A stretch of 42,666 bases of DNA from Ignavibacteriaceae bacterium (GCA_019638025.1 JAHBUO010000016.1:1-42666); one strand, 5' to 3'; shown: positions 9,593-20,373, counted from the stretch's first letter. Made by a program: numbers and translations. Notes: a model not told the origin generated them from the letters alone.

Positions 9593-11586
9593 TGCAGAAT
9601 AAATTTAAACTTGTTCGTGTTAATAAAGAGTTTTCTCCCCTACCTGTTGTAGACGAATCAAAATTCACAATCAATTATAAAAATCAACTGAATGCGGCTC
9701 AATACGAAGCCGCTTCAGCTTTGTATGGTCCACATCTAATTATAGCAGGTGCCGGTACCGGAAAAACGAGGACATTAGTTTTCAGAGTTGCGCGCTTAGT
9801 CGAAATAGGATTCCCACCTGACTCAATTTTGCTATTAACCTTTACTCGCAAAGCTGCAAATGAAATGATGAATAGAGCCTCTTTATTACTTGATAAAAGA
9901 TGTTCAAAAATTACAGGGGGAACATTCCATTCTTTTGCAAATTCAATTCTGCGGAAATATTCAAAATCAATAGGGCTTGAATCGGGATTTACAATACTTG
10001 ATCAAGGTGATAGTGAAGATGTTATAAATCTGATTCGTGCACAATTGGGTTTAGTCTCAAAAGAAAAACGTTTCCCTAAAAAGGAAACACTTAATAAAAT
10101 CTTCAGTCTCTCTGTTAATACATTCAAATCCATTGAAGAAATTATTCTTGACGAATACCCACATTTCCACAAAGAACTTGAAGCGATATTAAATATCAAG
10201 AGAGTTTTTGTTGAATATAAGAGAAAAAATAATTTGTTAGATTATGACGATTTGCTGGTTTACTTAAAAGATTTTTTAATCGCTCAATCTCCATCAGCTA
10301 AGAACTTACTTAACTCGATTAATTTTATAATGGTTGATGAATATCAAGATACCAACAAACTTCAATCTGAATTAGTAAAGGCATTGACAATTCAGAAAAA
10401 TAATATAATGGTTGTCGGTGATGATGCTCAATCAATCTACTCATTCAGAGGTGCCAACTTTAAGAACATCATGGACTTCCCAAGTCTGTTTGAAGGAACA
10501 AAAATTATTAAGTTAGAGGAAAATTATAGAAGTACTCCGGAAATTCTATCGTTTGCAAACCGTATAACCGAACAAGCCATCGAAAAGTTTGATAAAGAAT
10601 TATTTACAAAATTAAACCCCGGTTCACTTCCCACAATAATTGCCGCAAATACAGAAAATCTTCAAAGCCGATTCATAGTAGAAAAAATTCTTGAACTCCA
10701 TGAAGAGGGTGTTCCACTTAAAGATATTGCGGTATTATTTCGCTCATCGTTTTTCTCATTCGATTTAGAAATTGAATTAAACAAAGCAAATATCCCATTT
10801 GTTAAATTTGGAGGAATGAAATTCGTTGAAGCAGCTCACATCAAGGATGTTTTAGCTTTTTTAAGAATCTTGAGTAATCCTAAAGATTTTATAAGCTGGT
10901 TCAGAGTTTTGTTATTACATGATGGTGTCGGTCCAAAAACAGCACAAAAGATTTTGGATGATATTGCTTCATCGCAAATTGGAATTCAATTAAATCCCGA
11001 ACATTTCTCAAAGAATAAAGTTTTTGAAAAAGTTATCCCTCTATTTGAGATGCTGTATAAACTACTTCAGTCAAAAACTTCACCGACGGAGAAGGTGCAA
11101 ATAATCATAAACTACTACTCTCCTCTATTCAAATCAAAGTACGATGATTTTAATAAGCGGAAAAAAGACTTAGATATTTTCTTAAACATTTCTGAAAATT
11201 ATAGAAGTTTGGAAAGTTTATTATCTGACATGGCTATTGAGCCACCTGTTGATAGTGTAGTTGATTTGAGTGAGGAATCAAAAGAGACAGATTTTGTTAC
11301 ATTATCAACTATTCATTCCGCAAAGGGATTAGAGTGGAACTCAGTTTTTATAATTCATGCTGTCGATGGTTTCTTTCCGATGAGTAGATTTGGAGAAGAC
11401 TTAGATAGCATTGAAGAAGAAAGAAGATTAATGTATGTTGCGGCTACTAGAGCCAAGCAAAATTTAATAATTACCTACCCAATGAATATCTTCGATAGAG
11501 AAGCAGGTACCACACTATCAAAACCTTCAAGATTCATATCAACAATCGAAGATGAGTATTATGAAAATTGGTTATTAGAAGAATAA
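9592..11586 (+). CDS. UvrD/Rep/PcrA-family 3'-5' DNA helicase
   Basis: Superfamily 1 helicase for DNA repair or replication restart. All seven motifs are visible: Q-motif segment LNAAQYEAA, Walker A AGAGTGKTRT (about residue 52), Ia LTFTRKAANEM, II VDEYQDTN (about 248), III VVGDDAQSIYSFRGA, IV LEENYRS, V STIHSAKGLEW and VI EERRLMYVAATRAK. Length 664 residues is close to Rep and somewhat shorter than PcrA; the C-terminal tail that binds RNA polymerase in PcrA is not apparent. The start ATG at 9592 shares a base with the upstream stop (TGATG), with AAAAAGG as ribosome site; a GTG one codon earlier is the alternative. Transcription ends at the palindromic terminator 20 bases downstream. Confidence 0.93.
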   Translation: MQNKFKLVRVNKEFSPLPVVDESKFTINYKNQLNAAQYEAASALYGPHLIIAGAGTGKTRTLVFRVARLVEIGFPPDSILLLTFTRKAANEMMNRASLLLDKRCSKITGGTFHSFANSILRKYSKSIGLESGFTILDQGDSEDVINLIRAQLGLVSKEKRFPKKETLNKIFSLSVNTFKSIEEIILDEYPHFHKELEAILNIKRVFVEYKRKNNLLDYDDLLVYLKDFLIAQSPSAKNLLNSINFIMVDEYQDTNKLQSELVKALTIQKNNIMVVGDDAQSIYSFRGANFKNIMDFPSLFEGTKIIKLEENYRSTPEILSFANRITEQAIEKFDKELFTKLNPGSLPTIIAANTENLQSRFIVEKILELHEEGVPLKDIAVLFRSSFFSFDLEIELNKANIPFVKFGGMKFVEAAHIKDVLAFLRILSNPKDFISWFRVLLLHDGVGPKTAQKILDDIASSQIGIQLNPEHFSKNKVFEKVIPLFEMLYKLLQSKTSPTEKVQIIINYYSPLFKSKYDDFNKRKKDLDIFLNISENYRSLESLLSDMAIEPPVDSVVDLSEESKETDFVTLSTIHSAKGLEWNSVFIIHAVDGFFPMSRFGEDLDSIEEERRLMYVAATRAKQNLIITYPMNIFDREAGTTLSKPSRFISTIEDEYYENWLLEE

Positions 11587-11606
11587 TTTTCAAATCGATT
11601 AAAATA

Positions 11607-11636
11607 AAAAAGGGTGATCAATTGATCACCCTTTTT
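11607..11636. terminator. Bidirectional rho-independent terminator
   Basis: A perfect 30-bp palindrome with half-site AAAAAGGGTGATCAA. It forms a GC-containing stem flanked by A- and T-tracts, so it works as an intrinsic terminator in both directions. It lies between two convergent genes: 20 bases after the helicase stop and 20 bases after the stop of the large T9SS protein on the other strand. Confidence 0.9.
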
Positions 11637-11656
11637 ATGTTTAAGGAATAAATTCC

Positions 11657-14600
11657 TTACTTCAACATCATCATCTTCTTTGTATTTACAAAATTCTTAC
11701 CGCTAGCTTTTTCAACTGCAGTCATTCTGTAAATATAGACACCTGATGCTAATCCATAACTACCAACAGATAAATCGAAAGTATAATAACCGGCTGTTAA
11801 TTCAGTATTAACTAATGTAGCAACTTTTTGACCGGTAATGTCATAAAGTTCCATAGTTACTCTTGAATCAGCAGGTATTTGATAAGCGATTCTTGTTGTC
11901 GGGTTGAATGGATTTGGATAATTTTGGCTCATATCAAATGAAACCGGTAAACCAACTTCAACTTCAATTACATTGCTATAGCTGTATGTACCGTCTAAGT
12001 CGATTTGTTTTAGTCTGTATTGATATTTAGCTGATACTAAATCTCTATCAACAAACGAATAAGATTTAGTTTCGGTAGTTGTACCTGAAGCACGAACTGA
12101 ACCGACTGTTGACCAGCTACCAGCACTACTCAAAGTTCTTTCAACTTCGAATGAAGCACTGTTTGTTTCAGTACTTGTCTTCCACATGAGAATTACATTC
12201 CTATCTTGAGCTTCTGCTGAGAAAGTTGCAAACTCAACAGGAACTGCCTGAGAAGTGGAATAAGCACCAATACCGTTATTTGTTGATAAAACAAATATAT
12301 CAGCCGTTAAGTCTAAATTAAGTTTTATAGCAACATCTCCAGTACCGTTAGCGTTACTATTAGTACCGAGAGAAGGTGTTACACCATAAACTATCGCATC
12401 AGCAGGTACCCCATTTGGGATTTCAATAATTCTTGCATTTTCATTGCCTCCGCCAAAAGCGAAAGTAACAAAGAATTCAGAAGTTGCTACTGTACCAATA
12501 AATTTAATACCATTAGAACCAGTAGCTACAACACTACCAGGAACAGTTCCCACAAGAGTACCGTTTGCACTATACTTTTTCGGATTCATTCCTGTAGCAT
12601 TAAAGTAGAAATCACCATTTGGCATAGGTGCAACTTGAGCACTTCCACCTGTAACGTTATCACTAAGAGTTATAACTTCCGGAACAGGATTAAACATACC
12701 TGCATTCATCGTCCATTTATAAACCTTTGAAATACCAGTTGTAGCACTAGCAGCCCAAATTGCAGCGGTTCCGGCAAAGAAATTACCACTGACGGTAAAT
12801 TTATCTCCTAAACGAACTGCTTCGGTTCCAGTATAGTTTAATGCTAATTCAGGTTCTGCAGTTTCTGTATTCCACATATAAACTTTAAATGGACTTGTAG
12901 ATGCATTTGTCGTTAAGTTAGCGACAAATACTTTTCCATCATCACTGACTTCAGCATCATTAATAACAAAAGTGCCTCCACTAATGATTGTTCCGTTTAC
13001 TCTGAGAGTATCAACATCTGCACCGGTGTTTGCGTTTAATACTCTGACAGATAAACCACCATTTCTTGAAACGACATATAATCTATCATTTCCACCAACT
13101 TTACCATAAGCAAATCCTCTTTCGGTACTTCCTGAAGCAGAATACCATGAAGGGAGATTTGAGAATGATGCGGAAGCATGCCATAAAGTATCAAATGGTG
13201 GAACTGGGGCGACATATGGAGTACCAACTGTTCTAATTAACCATGCTCGTTCAGTTGTTACAACAAGTGGAACCCATGTAGCACCACTATCTTGTGAGAG
13301 GAAGCTTCTTCCAGGAGTAAATCCTGAGTTGTGAACTCCTAATGGGAATTGAACTGCAGATGGATAAACAATATTTATCCAGAAATCAGTTCCGGCAAGC
13401 ATAATTGGGGCATCATCACCTAATGGTAATGTAACGTATGCTCCACCTGTTCCAGGAACAAGATAATTGTTACCTGCAAATTTCTTAGAATATAAAAGTG
13501 CTCCAGGTGCTAATGTAGTGTCCCCTTTTGCAAGGATTCTAACTTCAATAGAATCTGTGTTGCTCTCATTTCTGTAGAAGGCATCAACATTTGTAAGTTT
13601 CATGTCTTCTGTTGCAGTAAATCTAACAGCTGCATACAATTTAATATTGTTTGTTCCAAAACCAACAAATGTCTGAGGAACATGCGAACCATTATCATAT
13701 CTTAATCTAACATTGTTTGATGGATACACTAAGGTTCTGAAAAATTCGAATGTATCATTTCCATTTAATGTATCACCTGCAACTGTAACTGTTGCTGATG
13801 AAGTAAAGGTACCTCTTGCTGAAGGAGTTCCCACCAAATCAACAGTATCAACAGCACCAGTCAATATTGCGGAACCATTTATTGGGGCACCTGCTTGTCC
13901 GGCTATATTATAATTAAGTGTATATGGTAAAGCCTGAACACCCTGATTGTAAACCAAAGCTTTCAAATTAACCGGAGTATAATTTTCAAAGAAGTTAGCA
14001 AATTCATCAGGTTTTGCATTTAATATAACTTTACTGTTATTTACTTCTGATGAAGGAATACCGACTGAATTGATTTTAATTTCTTCAGTCTCATTCGCTT
14101 TATCAAATCCTGTATTCGAAACAACTCCAAATGGAGTAGGAATACCATTTACTTGATATACATTGCCAACTGCATAATCTATTTCCGGCACTTCATTGAT
14201 TGTTACATCGTCTAGATATAAGTTCCATTGATCAGCAAGGCTGTATGCATGGAAACCAAAGTAATAAGTTCCAGTTGATGATGGGGTGTAATATAGATTT
14301 TTACCATCATAGACTGCATTTGTTATATTTCCATGGTCAAATAGCACTGTTGTTAAACTGTCAGCTAACTGTGCACTTCCAACTGCTACTTTCATTTTTT
14401 CAGGATATGCAGCACCAGCAACTCTATACCAATAATTAAGTATATAGGTTTTACCCGCTTGCATTTGAATACCAGGGGTAATTAACCAATCATTACCGGG
14501 TAGTGTTCCGGAATATGTGTATGCTGCACTTGCTAGACCAGTTCGAGGTGCAGTTGTGGATCGGCTCCAAGTAGTACCGGCGTTTAAATCTTGACGTACC

Positions 14601-17539
14601 CAACCGGTTGGAGGGAAAGTAGTAGACTCGAAACTTTCTGTATATGGGAACTGATTCACAGTATAAGGTGTAACTGTTAGCACACCCGAAACGTTATTTG
14701 TTCCATCCCAGAATCCGCCACCACCTGAATTATAACCACCATATGTATATGGACCATTTTGTAATTGCCATCTGCTGGCATAATAATATGTACCGGGGAC
14801 TAAACCGGTTCCAATATCAGCTTTATACTCATCATCATTTCCTTGCTGTTCATTGTAAACCGCAGGAATCCATGTTGTCCATGTATTTGGATTTGTATTT
14901 GAAGTTGAAACGCCAATCCAAACACTTATAGTAGTATCAGGACCAGGAACTGATGTAACTCCATTTTCCCAACCTTTAGTATAAACTGTTACAGTTCCGC
15001 CGGCCATAATTTGTGCATTTGGAGGCCACTGTAAATTGTGCCAATCCATTGTCACTTGAGGAACTTCTTCAATGACTATATCATCAAGTCCTGCTCCATA
15101 AGCTGAAAAACTTGCATTGGTCACATCTCTCCATCTAAATAAGCGTCCATTACCGGCGTAAGCTGAAAGATCAAAAGATGCTTCAACATATGCGGCTTGA
15201 GCTGCTGCGGCACTTAGAAAACCTAATGTTGTCCAGTTTGCACCATTATCAACACTTACTTCAAAGAATGTGGTATCATGACCTGCTATTTCTGGTTCAG
15301 GCGGATAATACATGAATGTATTGCCGTTTTCATCTTCTTTTTGTACAGGAGCAGGTCTACCAGCTGTTATATCATCATCTTTCCACCAGAAAGTAATTTT
15401 TGAATTCGCCGGTAAATTTACCAGAGGAGTTTGAAGGATAGCCCCGCCAACTCCGGCAGTGTGATTATAAATTACGCGTGCTGCGTAAGGAAGTGATTTT
15501 GCTTCTGTTCCCCTTGTCCAATAACTTCCTGGGTTAACCCATCCTGGAGGAGGGACAACACCATTACTGCTATCAAAATTTTGTACATAAGGAAATGTAT
15601 TAATTGTGTAATCATTAGCTACACCACTTAATTCGACTGTATCTACACCACCAGTGGCATTATGTGAAATTATTAAGCTAGCTGATTTTGAACCTACAGT
15701 AGTTGGTGCAAAATGAACGCTTAGGTTAATACTTTGTCCATTAGGAATAGTGTTGGGATAGTTGTTGATATCTGTTTTAACAAATGATGAAGCATCATCA
15801 CCAGAAAGTGTAACTGAACTTACAACTAAATCTCCACCACCTGAATTAGATATTGTGAAAACTTGAGGCGCTGAAGTTGTCCCTACTTGTAATTCACCGA
15901 AATTTTTCGAGCCTGGATTAACAGCGTAAACAGGATTTAGTGGAACATTTGTAATTTTAAAATTATCGATGAACAAGTCATTATCTGCGTTAGACACTGT
16001 AGATGCAGCATAAAAACCAATCTTAACAAGACCGGAATATCCACTCAAGGAGACTTTTTCAGTTTGACCTGTATTTAGAATAGGTGTCGTCGAATTATAA
16101 ACCTTAACGATGTTAGCAGGATTCCAACTAACTCCATTATCGGTAGAAACAACAACTGCTAATGTATCATCAACCCCTAAAGTAGCACTTGTAGTCGCAT
16201 TATATAATGTTAATGCAAGATCAAATTCAACTTGTTTAGTAGGTGTTCCTGTACCTAAGTCGATTGTTGGACTTACTATTAAGTGACGAATAGATGTACC
16301 ATAAATATTGATTCTTGCTGCACGATTAATTGGAGAAGTAACATTACCAAAATCATCAGGTATCCAAGTCCCACTGGTAACTGCCATAGGATTTCCATTC
16401 AAAAAGCCTGTATATCTTGTCCAACCGTAAGGTATCCATGCGTCGGCAAAATCTTGTGTGCTATTCATGTCAAAATTGACTGATGCTGTTGCCGGATCAA
16501 ATGTGTATGCACCTACACCATTATTGGTTGAAAACCCATAAATTGTAAAAGTACCATTGCCATTATCTTTTACAGCAACGTCACCTGTTGCATTACTATT
16601 GGCGTTTGTACCAAGTCTTGGGGTTTGTGCTAGAGGAATTGCAACGGAATCATTAACAACTTCTAAAATTCTAATTCTCTCATAGAAAGAAGTCGCAGTA
16701 CCGACAGCTGTTGTGTTTCCGCTTTGGTAGATTGCTAAAAATTTTCGAGACCCACTTGTGAAATAACGGACAGCGTTTCCATTTGTAGGGGCATAATCAG
16801 CGTGAACAACAGTTTTTAAAGTATAGTCAGCATTAATTTTTCTTAAATTAGCGCCGCCGCCTTTAATCCAATATCCATCAACACCATTATTCACAGGTGT
16901 AATTGAAGCACTTGTACCAGAAGATAAACCTGTAGCAACAACTTCTGTTCCGGTGAAAGTAGCACCATTATCAGTAGTAGTAAATTTTACAAATTTGTTA
17001 TTAGAAGCTGCTGCAGCATAAATGGTAATAGAATTATCAGTAGTTGAACCAACAACTGTGAATTTATCACCAAGTCTGTAAGCTCCGGTTTCCCATGTTG
17101 CGACAAGAACCGGGTCTGCGCTTTCTGATGTCCACTTATAAATCTTAAATGGAGTTGCAACTGCTGTAGATGTCACAAGATTACAGCCAAAAATTACTCC
17201 ATCTGACGAAACATCAACATCTGTTAATGTAAAAGTTCCACCAGAAATTCCGGTTCCTGATAAGGTACCGACGGAGTCACCAGTAGTTGCGTTTAATATT
17301 ACTGCCTTGGCTCCACCTGTAACTGTAGCTACATAGAGCCGCGGATTACTATTAACCATTCCATAACCGATACCTCGCTCATTGTTTCCTGTACCGATAT
17401 ATGATGGCTGTGTAGATGTTAAATGCGATTTTTCCCAAACAGTTGAGACTTGTCCAAATACTTGAAGCGACAATAATATCACTAGCGTAAGTATTGAGAA
17501 GATCCATCTGCTTTGAGATTGATACGTATGTTTCAACAT
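11657..17539 (-). CDS. Very large T9SS-secreted multidomain surface protein
   Basis: About 1960 residues. After a signal peptide (WIFSILTLVILLSLQVFGQ) come a DUF4623-like propeller-type domain (about 28-350, with ERGIGYG and the GISGGTFTLTDVDVSSDG block), an ASPM/HYDIN-type 'choice-of-anchor D' Ig domain (about 538-640, KNFGELQVGTT), two cleaved-adhesin/MAM-like 'choice-of-anchor J' jelly rolls (about 645-830, 960-1120), further Ig-like sequence, a second DUF4623-like copy (about 1450-1765), a FnIII-like domain and a T9SS type A sorting domain (NYPNPFNPTTRIAYQIP). Likely surface-attached or released; substrate unknown. Two adjacent ATGs (17542, 17539) follow AGGAGGAAG; the second has the better spacing. 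It has its own region, with a terminator downstream and a divergent T9SS gene upstream. Confidence 0.88.
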   Translation of the reverse strand: MLKHTYQSQSRWIFSILTLVILLSLQVFGQVSTVWEKSHLTSTQPSYIGTGNNERGIGYGMVNSNPRLYVATVTGGAKAVILNATTGDSVGTLSGTGISGGTFTLTDVDVSSDGVIFGCNLVTSTAVATPFKIYKWTSESADPVLVATWETGAYRLGDKFTVVGSTTDNSITIYAAAASNNKFVKFTTTDNGATFTGTEVVATGLSSGTSASITPVNNGVDGYWIKGGGANLRKINADYTLKTVVHADYAPTNGNAVRYFTSGSRKFLAIYQSGNTTAVGTATSFYERIRILEVVNDSVAIPLAQTPRLGTNANSNATGDVAVKDNGNGTFTIYGFSTNNGVGAYTFDPATASVNFDMNSTQDFADAWIPYGWTRYTGFLNGNPMAVTSGTWIPDDFGNVTSPINRAARINIYGTSIRHLIVSPTIDLGTGTPTKQVEFDLALTLYNATTSATLGVDDTLAVVVSTDNGVSWNPANIVKVYNSTTPILNTGQTEKVSLSGYSGLVKIGFYAASTVSNADNDLFIDNFKITNVPLNPVYAVNPGSKNFGELQVGTTSAPQVFTISNSGGGDLVVSSVTLSGDDASSFVKTDINNYPNTIPNGQSINLSVHFAPTTVGSKSASLIISHNATGGVDTVELSGVANDYTINTFPYVQNFDSSNGVVPPPGWVNPGSYWTRGTEAKSLPYAARVIYNHTAGVGGAILQTPLVNLPANSKITFWWKDDDITAGRPAPVQKEDENGNTFMYYPPEPEIAGHDTTFFEVSVDNGANWTTLGFLSAAAAQAAYVEASFDLSAYAGNGRLFRWRDVTNASFSAYGAGLDDIVIEEVPQVTMDWHNLQWPPNAQIMAGGTVTVYTKGWENGVTSVPGPDTTISVWIGVSTSNTNPNTWTTWIPAVYNEQQGNDDEYKADIGTGLVPGTYYYASRWQLQNGPYTYGGYNSGGGGFWDGTNNVSGVLTVTPYTVNQFPYTESFESTTFPPTGWVRQDLNAGTTWSRSTTAPRTGLASAAYTYSGTLPGNDWLITPGIQMQAGKTYILNYWYRVAGAAYPEKMKVAVGSAQLADSLTTVLFDHGNITNAVYDGKNLYYTPSSTGTYYFGFHAYSLADQWNLYLDDVTINEVPEIDYAVGNVYQVNGIPTPFGVVSNTGFDKANETEEIKINSVGIPSSEVNNSKVILNAKPDEFANFFENYTPVNLKALVYNQGVQALPYTLNYNIAGQAGAPINGSAILTGAVDTVDLVGTPSARGTFTSSATVTVAGDTLNGNDTFEFFRTLVYPSNNVRLRYDNGSHVPQTFVGFGTNNIKLYAAVRFTATEDMKLTNVDAFYRNESNTDSIEVRILAKGDTTLAPGALLYSKKFAGNNYLVPGTGGAYVTLPLGDDAPIMLAGTDFWINIVYPSAVQFPLGVHNSGFTPGRSFLSQDSGATWVPLVVTTERAWLIRTVGTPYVAPVPPFDTLWHASASFSNLPSWYSASGSTERGFAYGKVGGNDRLYVVSRNGGLSVRVLNANTGADVDTLRVNGTIISGGTFVINDAEVSDDGKVFVANLTTNASTSPFKVYMWNTETAEPELALNYTGTEAVRLGDKFTVSGNFFAGTAAIWAASATTGISKVYKWTMNAGMFNPVPEVITLSDNVTGGSAQVAPMPNGDFYFNATGMNPKKYSANGTLVGTVPGSVVATGSNGIKFIGTVATSEFFVTFAFGGGNENARIIEIPNGVPADAIVYGVTPSLGTNSNANGTGDVAIKLNLDLTADIFVLSTNNGIGAYSTSQAVPVEFATFSAEAQDRNVILMWKTSTETNSASFEVERTLSSAGSWSTVGSVRASGTTTETKSYSFVDRDLVSAKYQYRLKQIDLDGTYSYSNVIEVEVGLPVSFDMSQNYPNPFNPTTRIAYQIPADSRVTMELYDITGQKVATLVNTELTAGYYTFDLSVGSYGLASGVYIYRMTAVEKASGKNFVNTKKMMMLK

Positions 17540-17877
17540 CATCTTCCTCCTATTTTTGTTGTTTATGAATAATATCCAGAACTTCAATCGGGATAATTTT
17601 ATAATTCTTTACGAACTTTATTGTACATTAACTTAATAAAGGATATGGTCTATTTATAGTATTCTCAGATTTCTATAGCTTTTTTTTGTGTGACGAAAAT
17701 TTAAGAATGTTTTGAATGCTATGCAAGTAAATTAAGTCTATTCAAATGACCATTGGAAGCACTCAAAAACCTATTACAATTATTAAGCTGCTAAAAGTGA
17801 TTTGAAAAGTATTTTAATAACTTAGTTGTTTTAGCTATTTTGCTAATTGAAATTTATTAAATATCAGGGGAACATAT
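17540..17877. other. Divergent intergenic region between two T9SS genes
   Basis: This stretch of 338 bases is AT-rich, lies between divergent starts and must hold promoters for both genes. It contains the AGGAGG ribosome site of the minus-strand gene near its left end and AGGGGA before the plus-strand gene at its right end. I found no exact TTG-spacer-TAnnTTTG promoter on either strand, no convincing small open frame and no strong inverted repeat. Confidence 0.6.
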
Positions 17878-20373
17878 ATGATTTTGTACTTAAGAGTATC
17901 AATCATTTGTTTAGTAATATCAGTTTCGTCTTTCGCTCAAATTAATAATCCATGGAAATGGCTTAGTCCCGCACCTCAAGGCAATCGTCTCAATTACGTT
18001 AAAATGTTTGATTCACAAAACTGGTATGCATGCGGTCATGCCGGAACATTTATGAAAACAACTAATGGTGGCAGTTCATGGATAATCCGAAATGATGTCG
18101 GAAGGCTTTTTGCCACATCGGGTCAGACTTCAAATTTGATGGATGCTAATTTCTTCAATCAAAATAAAGGTATTGTAATTGGTGGAAGTGGAACCATTTC
18201 AATCACTACTGATGCGGGTAATTCGTGGAATGAGGTTACAACAAATCCGATGCAGCCGTCAACTACTGTTACTCTTAATAAAATGTATTTTGTTAATAAT
18301 CAATTAGGATTTATTTGCGGAACATCAGGTTTTCTTTTGAAAACTACTGATGGAGGAAACAATTGGGTTACACTTGCATCAGGTGTTAACACCACGCTTT
18401 ATGACATTTGGGCATCAGATGAAAACAATATTTTTGTTACAACGACAAGCGGCAACATACGCAAATCAACAGATGGTGGTTTGAATTGGCAACAATTTAA
18501 CGCCGGAGTCACTTCAGTTCAATATCGAATTGTTAATTATAACTCAAATCTAATTACATGCGGAGCTTCGAGTAGTGTTAGATTCTCTACAGACTTTGGA
18601 ACATCATGGCAATCTATAAATAATGGACTTCCTGCATCTACTGCTTTTTATGATATAGATATCATTAATGATGAAATATATTTATCCGGACATGGCACAA
18701 ATATTTATAAAACCACAAACATTGGACAATCATGGAGCGAAGTTCAATTCACTGCTTCCAATCAAGTATGGACAAGTTCATATTTCTCGACATCTTTTTC
18801 CGAGACAGGAGATTCTCTTGTTACTGTTGGAACTTTTGGTTTGATAAATTCAAAAATGGGAACTAACTCATCACCCTTTGTTCATACTAAACTATTTAAA
18901 GCCGGAACATGGTATGATGTCTGGTCAAGTTCACCTAATGGGACTGTAATTGTAGTAGGGGCTCCAACATCAGGGTTATCACTTGATCAAATCGGAAGGT
19001 CAACTGATGGTGGAATCACATGGTCCATTATACAGTTTTCAAGCAACTCTACTGCAAGTTTTTGGTCAATTTCTATGATTAATGAAAATTTAGGATTTAT
19101 TAGTGGAACCAATAGTGCAATTTACAAAACAACTAATTCCGGGTTGACATGGGATTCACTTGTAACAGAGGGTATCCCCGCCGGCATAACTTTAAGGAAA
19201 ATATTTTTTGTTAATGAGAATGTTGGATGGGTCTTGGCATCTGCACCAAACAATCTTGCTAACTATATTTTTAAAACGACTAATGGTGGAGTAAATTGGA
19301 TTCCACAAAATCACGGGATTTCCGGTTCAATCAATGGAACTATACTCACCGGATATTTTGTGAACGAAAGCATTGGATATATTTGCACATTTGAACCTAA
19401 ACCATACAAAACTACTGACGGAGGTGAAACTTGGGTTCAACAATCTGTGATTGATAATTACAATGGTTTCTTCAATGATATAAAAATGCTGAATGCAGAT
19501 GAAGGTTATATAGTCGGTGGTGCCGGAAGAATTTATAAAACAACAAACGGTGGGACTCTATGGGACACATTAACTGTTCCGACAAGATCATTTGTATTAA
19601 ATACATTGGAGATTGTTGACAACAATACTATCGCAGCAATGGGTAACACGGGAGTCTTTTTCATATCAACTGATGCAGGAAGCACCTGGATAAATCAGAA
19701 TACATCAGCTGCAACGCTTTATGGTTCGCACTTCTCAAAAGAGAATTCAAGCAATTATGCCTTCTTTACTGTCGGGACCAATGGTGCTATTTTGAAAAAT
19801 ACAACTTCAACAATTCCTGTTGAATTAGTTAACTTCTCCGCTATGGTTAATAATAATGATGTTCTCCTCAACTGGGAAACCGCTACAGAATTAAACAATA
19901 GAGGATTTGAAGTTAATCGAAAATTCAAGAATAGTGAATGGGAAACAATCTCCTTTGTTGATGGAAAAGGAAATTCATCTGTTTCAAGTAAGTATTCTTT
20001 TATTGATAAATCTCTTAGTATAGGCAACTATTCATACCGAATAAAGCAAATCGATTTAGATGGAACAATTAATTTAAGTCCGGAAGTTATCATTGAAGTT
20101 GAAAATCCAATCAACTTTGAATTGAGTCAGAACTTCCCCAATCCATTTAATTCATCAACAAGAATAAATTTTGCAATTCCAACCAAGTCTATGGTTGAAT
20201 TAGATTTATATAATTCCTTAGGCGAAAAAATCGAATCACTGATGAGTAAGTATCTTGATGCAGGTTACCATACTTTTGATTTGAATACAAATAATCTTTC
20301 AAGTGGTGTTTATTTCTATCGGTTTAAATCCGGAAGTTTTATTCAGTCAAGAAAGTTTGTATTAATTAAGTAA
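17878..20373 (+). CDS. T9SS-secreted Ycf48/BNR-repeat beta-propeller protein
   Basis: 831 residues. Signal peptide (LRVSIICLVISVSSFAQ), then about a dozen repeats of the pattern G-x-x-G-x-I-x-K-T-T-D/N-GG-x-x-W (for example FMKTTNGGSSW, LLKTTDGGNNW, IYKTTNGGTLW), as in Ycf48-like and BNR/sialidase-type propellers. This is followed by a FnIII-like domain (VLLNWETATELNNRGFEV) and a T9SS type A sorting domain (SQNFPNPFNSSTRINFAIP to the C-terminal FVLIK). The repeats are structural; despite the name there is no reason to infer a photosystem role, and sialidase catalytic residues were not seen. It is likely displayed on the outer membrane. Ribosome site AGGGGA lies nine bases before the ATG. It is convergent with the DUF72 gene. 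Confidence 0.88.
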   Translation: MILYLRVSIICLVISVSSFAQINNPWKWLSPAPQGNRLNYVKMFDSQNWYACGHAGTFMKTTNGGSSWIIRNDVGRLFATSGQTSNLMDANFFNQNKGIVIGGSGTISITTDAGNSWNEVTTNPMQPSTTVTLNKMYFVNNQLGFICGTSGFLLKTTDGGNNWVTLASGVNTTLYDIWASDENNIFVTTTSGNIRKSTDGGLNWQQFNAGVTSVQYRIVNYNSNLITCGASSSVRFSTDFGTSWQSINNGLPASTAFYDIDIINDEIYLSGHGTNIYKTTNIGQSWSEVQFTASNQVWTSSYFSTSFSETGDSLVTVGTFGLINSKMGTNSSPFVHTKLFKAGTWYDVWSSSPNGTVIVVGAPTSGLSLDQIGRSTDGGITWSIIQFSSNSTASFWSISMINENLGFISGTNSAIYKTTNSGLTWDSLVTEGIPAGITLRKIFFVNENVGWVLASAPNNLANYIFKTTNGGVNWIPQNHGISGSINGTILTGYFVNESIGYICTFEPKPYKTTDGGETWVQQSVIDNYNGFFNDIKMLNADEGYIVGGAGRIYKTTNGGTLWDTLTVPTRSFVLNTLEIVDNNTIAAMGNTGVFFISTDAGSTWINQNTSAATLYGSHFSKENSSNYAFFTVGTNGAILKNTTSTIPVELVNFSAMVNNNDVLLNWETATELNNRGFEVNRKFKNSEWETISFVDGKGNSSVSSKYSFIDKSLSIGNYSYRIKQIDLDGTINLSPEVIIEVENPINFELSQNFPNPFNSSTRINFAIPTKSMVELDLYNSLGEKIESLMSKYLDAGYHTFDLNTNNLSSGVYFYRFKSGSFIQSRKFVLIK

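Noticed and set aside
17660..17697. TATAG/CTATA pair followed by eight Ts in the divergent T9SS region
   Set aside because: Five A/T-rich pairs with a long loop and no upstream gene to terminate on that strand.
17878..20373. Ycf48-like repeats considered as a photosystem II assembly factor
   Set aside because: The repeat is a generic propeller motif, and the protein has a T9SS sorting domain and no photosynthesis neighbours.
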